NCBI GenBank assembly: GCA_036490475.1
Contig: DASXDT010000002.1
Span: 1-64,000, forward strand
From: Candidatus Tumulicola sp.
GTDB lineage: Bacteria > Vulcanimicrobiota > Vulcanimicrobiia > Vulcanimicrobiales > Vulcanimicrobiaceae
DNA length: 64,000 bases
Direction of reading: 5' to 3'
Made by a program: the position numbers and the translations under genes
In this document: positions 60,845 to 64,000 of the stretch, piece by piece
Numbering within the stretch: the first letter of the stretch is position 1
How the letters are laid out: every line of letters begins with the position of its first letter
Notes under the pieces: generated by a model
Database searches by the model: none
Told to the model about the DNA's origin: nothing
Seen by the model: only the letters and a program-made list of their open reading frames with translations

Positions 60845-61669
60845 ATGGCAGTTCACACTCCACCTAGACCGAGCGGGCCCAGCGTAATTGTCCAGCAGAC
60901 AGCAGCGCACTCAGCACCTCCTCATTCTGCGGCCGTGCCACTATATGGGGGGATCGTGGGGCTGTTTCTCTTGGCTCTCGTGGCGTACTTGCTGCGGCGT
61001 CTCCCGTCGGCGCTTCCCCAAACGGTGACGGCCGTATTATTAGCCGCCTGGGTTTTGGGCGGCTCAATAATCGCATGGCGAATAATTTTTGCTATCGCGC
61101 TTGTCATTCTAATATGTTGGATTCTGGCTGCAGAGTACGAGCGCAAAAAAGCCGACAAAACGGAGACTGCGGAACGCTCCTCAGAGGGTGAACGGCGACT
61201 AAATGCAGAGGCTGATGCCCGAACCATCGCGAGCGAGCGACGGATAAAGGAGCAACTTGTTTTGATTACGGGGGAGGCCGCTAAGGGTAAGCCCGATCTG
61301 GTGGTAGCGGTCATCCGTTTTACGGATGAGTTATGGAATCTGATTTATAAGCGCCACGCCACTGTCGACGGAGCGATAAGGGAAATTGGGAAGATTCCCA
61401 CTCTTGATAATCTGACTCCAGACGAGGACCGCATTGTTAGAAGAATTGAGCGCGATGCCGATTTGGAGACGCTCTACAAGTTCTCCCAATCTTTCGTGCC
61501 TGCGGCGCAGAACTTGGCCGCAAAAATGCGGGACTTTGGTGTCGTTGATGCTCGCTTGGAGCCGCTATTAACAGCAAGTCCGCAAGAGTGGGTTAACATC
61601 GAAGATGTCAGCGTTGTTTTTGAGGACATGGCAAAGCGCTTGATTCAGCCGATGGGAGCGATTGATTGA
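60845..61669 (+). CDS. Membrane protein of unknown function (accessory segment)
   Basis: 274 residues. After a Pro/Ser N-terminus come three hydrophobic stretches (YGGIVGLFLLALVAYLL, VTAVLLAAWVLGGSIIAW, IIFAIALVILICWIL). A charged coiled-coil-like segment (YERKKADKTETAERSSEGER) and a helical cytoplasmic domain follow. GAAGGA ribosome-binding site. Lower GC and different codon use from ribBA. No family recognised. Confidence 0.65.
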   Translation: MAVHTPPRPSGPSVIVQQTAAHSAPPHSAAVPLYGGIVGLFLLALVAYLLRRLPSALPQTVTAVLLAAWVLGGSIIAWRIIFAIALVILICWILAAEYERKKADKTETAERSSEGERRLNAEADARTIASERRIKEQLVLITGEAAKGKPDLVVAVIRFTDELWNLIYKRHATVDGAIREIGKIPTLDNLTPDEDRIVRRIERDADLETLYKFSQSFVPAAQNLAAKMRDFGVVDARLEPLLTASPQEWVNIEDVSVVFEDMAKRLIQPMGAID

Positions 61670-61671
61670 CT

Positions 61672-61899
61672 TTACGCGCTCTTGCTCTGCCAGAACCTCG
61701 CTTCGATACCAAGTTCGTAGAACGATTGGACCAGCACACACAGGTTGTGGCAGAGGACTTTGCAGAGCATCTCGTTCACCACGGCGACCGGAATCTTGGA
61801 GCGGATACGGCTTCCAAACTTGGATTTAATAATGTGGAACGTCGTTTCGACGTCGCTTCGGTGCTGGTAGTGGCGCAAGAAATCCTCGCGGCGGTACAT
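61672..61899 (-). pseudogene. C-terminal fragment of a DDE (IS4-type) transposase
   Basis: 75 residues with HYQHRSDVETTFHIIKSKFG and NEMLCKVLCHNLCVLVQSFY, the highly conserved end of IS4/IS1182-like transposases including the DDE Glu. No catalytic Asp domains precede it. A decayed IS copy inside the accessory segment. Confidence 0.8.
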
Positions 61900-62038
61900 G
61901 TACTAGTAGGGGCATATCAGGATACGCGCCTAGCTTTGGATTATACGCCCAAAAGTCTCTTTACCAGGCAGAGTCTTGATCGCGACGGACTGCCTACTTT
62001 CGCGGTTGAAGGAGCTTTTACCAGGGAGGCTTCTCGAT

Positions 62039-62839
62039 ATGCTTGAGGCTTGGGCGGCGGCCTATTACCGAATCGGGGATTCGTTTGAGTTTGTAGCGGA
62101 TGGCTGCAGGGCCCACATGGCTCAGTTTGGCGAGAGCCATCCGTTGCCGGACGATCTGCGAAGAAAGCTAGTCGACGATCTGGCGTATGCCTGCCACTGG
62201 GTTGGCGGGATGGAGATGATGACTCCGTACGGATTGATGGAAAATCTGAAGTGGAGGGCCGAGCGTGTGGGGGACCTTGCCTTGGATTGTGGCGAGACTT
62301 ATCACACGCTGAATTCTATTGGCAACGTACTACGGATGGAGCTAAATGAGCGGTGGCTTCTTTATGTGCCCACCAACTTGGTGGATTTGCACCTTTCGCC
62401 GTTAGATAACTGGGGCGAAGTACCGGATAAATTTCCTTCAGCTGCCCCTGAGGTAATTGCGGCATCCGAGTGTTGCGCCCTTCATCAGCCGACGGCGGCG
62501 GTCTTTCACTTGATGCGAACACTTGAACGCGGCTTGCGAGCTCTCGCCTCCGATCTCGGGGTTTCAACCGTTAAGCAAGACCTCGGAACCTGGGGCAATC
62601 TCCTCGGTGAAATACAGGCGCAGTCAAATACGCGAATTGCGGCGACTCCCAAGGGGCCCGCGCGGAAACTTGAAGAGGAATACTACGCGGAGATTCTTGC
62701 CGAGTTCAAGCATTTCAAAGATGCTTGGCGCGATCGCGTTTCCCACTCTAACCGCACCTACGATATTGACGAAGCCAAGAGCGTCCTGTCTCATGTTCGG
62801 GCCTTCATGGTTCGACTCGCTTCGAGGCTTACGGAGTGA
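62039..62839 (+). CDS. HEPN-like protein of unknown function
   Basis: 266 residues; start placed at the ATG after GGGAGG (an upstream TTG at 61976 is possible). Helical throughout. The C-terminal part LAEFKHFKDAWRDRVSHSNR followed by DIDEAKSVLSHVRAFM matches the HEPN pattern (Arg...His) found in ribonuclease toxins and phage-defence proteins. Tentative. Neighbours are a membrane protein and a transposase remnant. Confidence 0.6.
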   Translation: MLEAWAAAYYRIGDSFEFVADGCRAHMAQFGESHPLPDDLRRKLVDDLAYACHWVGGMEMMTPYGLMENLKWRAERVGDLALDCGETYHTLNSIGNVLRMELNERWLLYVPTNLVDLHLSPLDNWGEVPDKFPSAAPEVIAASECCALHQPTAAVFHLMRTLERGLRALASDLGVSTVKQDLGTWGNLLGEIQAQSNTRIAATPKGPARKLEEEYYAEILAEFKHFKDAWRDRVSHSNRTYDIDEAKSVLSHVRAFMVRLASRLTE

Positions 62840-62906
62840 CGGACACGCCATATTTTATGGGCAGAACGAAAATTTATTGGGCAAACGGATGATTCTTAGC
62901 AAAGCC

Positions 62907-62916
62907 GTGTCGCACG
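62907..62916. repeat. Right copy of the 10-bp direct repeat bracketing the accessory segment
   Basis: Identical to 60719-60728 (GTGTCGCACG), in the same orientation. Confidence 0.35.
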
Positions 62917-62976
62917 ATTGATTCAACTGGCGTACTGTTGCGGTACCTACAATACCCACCGCATAGGAGACGCACC

Positions 62977-63126
62977 ATGGCTTTCGATCGAGATATCCCA
63001 AATGACGCTCTTGGGTATGTCGAGCCCGACGAAGAGGACGAAATGCCCGGCGACGACGATTCCGATCGACCGCGTAATACTGGCGACGGAGCGGCGGTCG
63101 ACCCGGCCGATGAGGCCGCGATCTAG
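62977..63126 (+). CDS. Small acidic protein of unknown function (49 aa)
   Basis: AGGAGA precedes the ATG by 7 bases. The product, starting MAFDRDIPNDALGYVEPDEE, is strongly acidic (Asp/Glu-rich) and likely disordered. A possible -10 TACAAT lies at 62948-62953. Its stop overlaps the convergent alcohol dehydrogenase by four bases. No family recognised. Confidence 0.6.
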   Translation: MAFDRDIPNDALGYVEPDEEDEMPGDDDSDRPRNTGDGAAVDPADEAAI

Positions 63127-64000
63127 TCGACCGCCGGAAAGATCACGACCGGCTTGACGATTCGGGAAGCAGCGAGCGCCCGGTACGCCTCAGGCACGTC
63201 CTCGAGCCCGATTTCGGTGACCCCGAGTTTCTTTGCCGTTACGATGCCGTCGGCGATCAGTTCGAGCGAACGGCGTGTGTCTCTAGGCCCGCATGAGTAA
63301 CTTCCGGTTAGCGTGAGGTCGCGAAAGTACAACTTTTCGGAGTCGACCGTCACGGGCGTGCCGGGTTCGAACGGCGTGAACATGACCACCGTTCCGCCCG
63401 GAGCCGCCGCAGCGACGGCCGCGTCGAGTGCGGCCGGTACGCCCGGCCCGCAGATGACGACACGCGCGCCGTTGGGAAGTGCGCTCGACGCGTCGTCCGG
63501 ATGAAACGCGGTCGCGCCGAGTTGCGTGGCGCGGTCTCGGCGCCCGGCAATGAAGTCGCTGCCGAATACGCGAGCGCCGAGATCTTGCGCGGCTAACACG
63601 TGCATCAAGCCCATCACGCCGAGACCGATGACGTACACATCATCACCGGCGGTCACGCCGCCACGTCGCAGCGATTTGACGACGCAGGCCAACGGCTCGA
63701 CCAGCGAACCGTCGGCAAAACCGACGTGCGGCGGTAACGCCAGAGTATCGCGCAAGTTTGCGACCGGAACCCGGAAATATTCGGCCATCGCGCCCGGGTC
63801 GATTCGCGACGCGCGCCAGCCCGCGCACTGTACGTAATCGCCACGCTCGCAAGCACCGCATTCGAAGCACGGAGCGTGGTGGTGTACGAACACCCGATCA
63901 CCAACGTGAAATGCGTGCGCGTTACCGCCGTCATCGGCAATGGCGGCGACGATACCCGACGGCTCGTGCCCCAGCACGCACGGAGCCTTGCGCCGGATAT
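63123..64000 (-). CDS. Zinc-type alcohol/polyol dehydrogenase (MDR family), 5' end beyond the window
   Basis: About 290 C-terminal residues. The Zn site starts at VLGHEPSGIV with His/Glu. The structural Zn lobe has Cys spacing in CFECGACERGDYVQCAG. The cofactor motif is VYVIGLGVMGLMHVLAA, followed by SDFIAGRRDRA. It resembles threonine/sorbitol dehydrogenases. The N-terminus continues past position 64000. Convergent with the 49-aa gene. Confidence 0.9.
   Translation of the reverse strand, partial: IRRKAPCVLGHEPSGIVAAIADDGGNAHAFHVGDRVFVHHHAPCFECGACERGDYVQCAGWRASRIDPGAMAEYFRVPVANLRDTLALPPHVGFADGSLVEPLACVVKSLRRGGVTAGDDVYVIGLGVMGLMHVLAAQDLGARVFGSDFIAGRRDRATQLGATAFHPDDASSALPNGARVVICGPGVPAALDAAVAAAAPGGTVVMFTPFEPGTPVTVDSEKLYFRDLTLTGSYSCGPRDTRRSLELIADGIVTAKKLGVTEIGLEDVPEAYRALAASRIVKPVVIFPAVD

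Noticed and set aside
1-64000. CRISPR arrays, rRNA genes, replication origin
   Set aside because: No regularly spaced repeats, no rRNA-like blocks and no DnaA-box cluster were seen.

Overview
The window looks like a chromosomal stretch of a GC-rich, diderm-type bacterium. The genes show type II lipoprotein signals, periplasmic PstS, cytochrome bd and polyhydroxyalkanoate (PHA) metabolism. Gene content, short overlapping genes and NHL-like lipoproteins resemble Candidatus Eremiobacterota/Vulcanimicrobiota (WPS-2) genomes. That placement is only an impression from gene content, because no alignment was possible.

Layout. 1-1.6 kb: remains of mobile DNA (a truncated IS3 OrfA and a decayed tyrosine recombinase) abutting a tRNA-Phe/Asp/Val cluster. 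2-6.3 kb: a thioesterase, a short self-contained small-ORF transcription unit, another tRNA-Val, a beta-propeller lipoprotein and a secreted S9 peptidase. 6.4-14.2 kb: a PHA cluster (two reductases, PhaC synthase, an XRE regulator, a phasin) directly downstream of pstSCAB, with a PHO-box-like repeat before pstS. 14.3-20 kb: thrS lacking a TGS domain, a lipoprotein, an MFS carrier and tsaD. 20-22.4 kb: hom-metX behind a Met/Cys-rich leader peptide with a terminator/antiterminator. 22.4-32.1 kb: a six-hairpin glycosidase, a purM-GAF-(GNAT-purN) operon, pepA, panB, purF and a BI-1 protein.

33.3-39.3 kb is a lower-GC insertion with four co-directional genes: ParB-like, SNF2 ATPase, PD-(D/E)XK/DUF3883-like and N6-adenine methyltransferase. 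It looks like a restriction-modification-type defence operon that I cannot match to a named system.

39.8-54.8 kb reads as one 15-kb minus-strand operon of overlapping or abutting genes: purB, purC-(PurE-like), purL, purQ, purS-like, purP, an unknown secreted protein, cydA, cydB, a second purP, tpx, guaA, purD. The two PurP proteins are formate-dependent FAICAR synthetases typical of archaea, so the AICAR formylation step here may not use the usual bacterial PurH transformylase. Together with purF, purM and purN elsewhere in the window, most of de novo purine synthesis is present.

54.9-60.7 kb: a peptide-binding lipoprotein, holA-mtnA, ribH and a ribBA carrying its own N-terminal HTH, with a palindrome over its promoter. 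60.7-62.9 kb: a second small accessory segment (membrane protein, transposase remnant, HEPN-like protein) bracketed by short direct repeats. The window ends inside a zinc-type alcohol dehydrogenase. No rRNA, CRISPR array or replication origin was seen.
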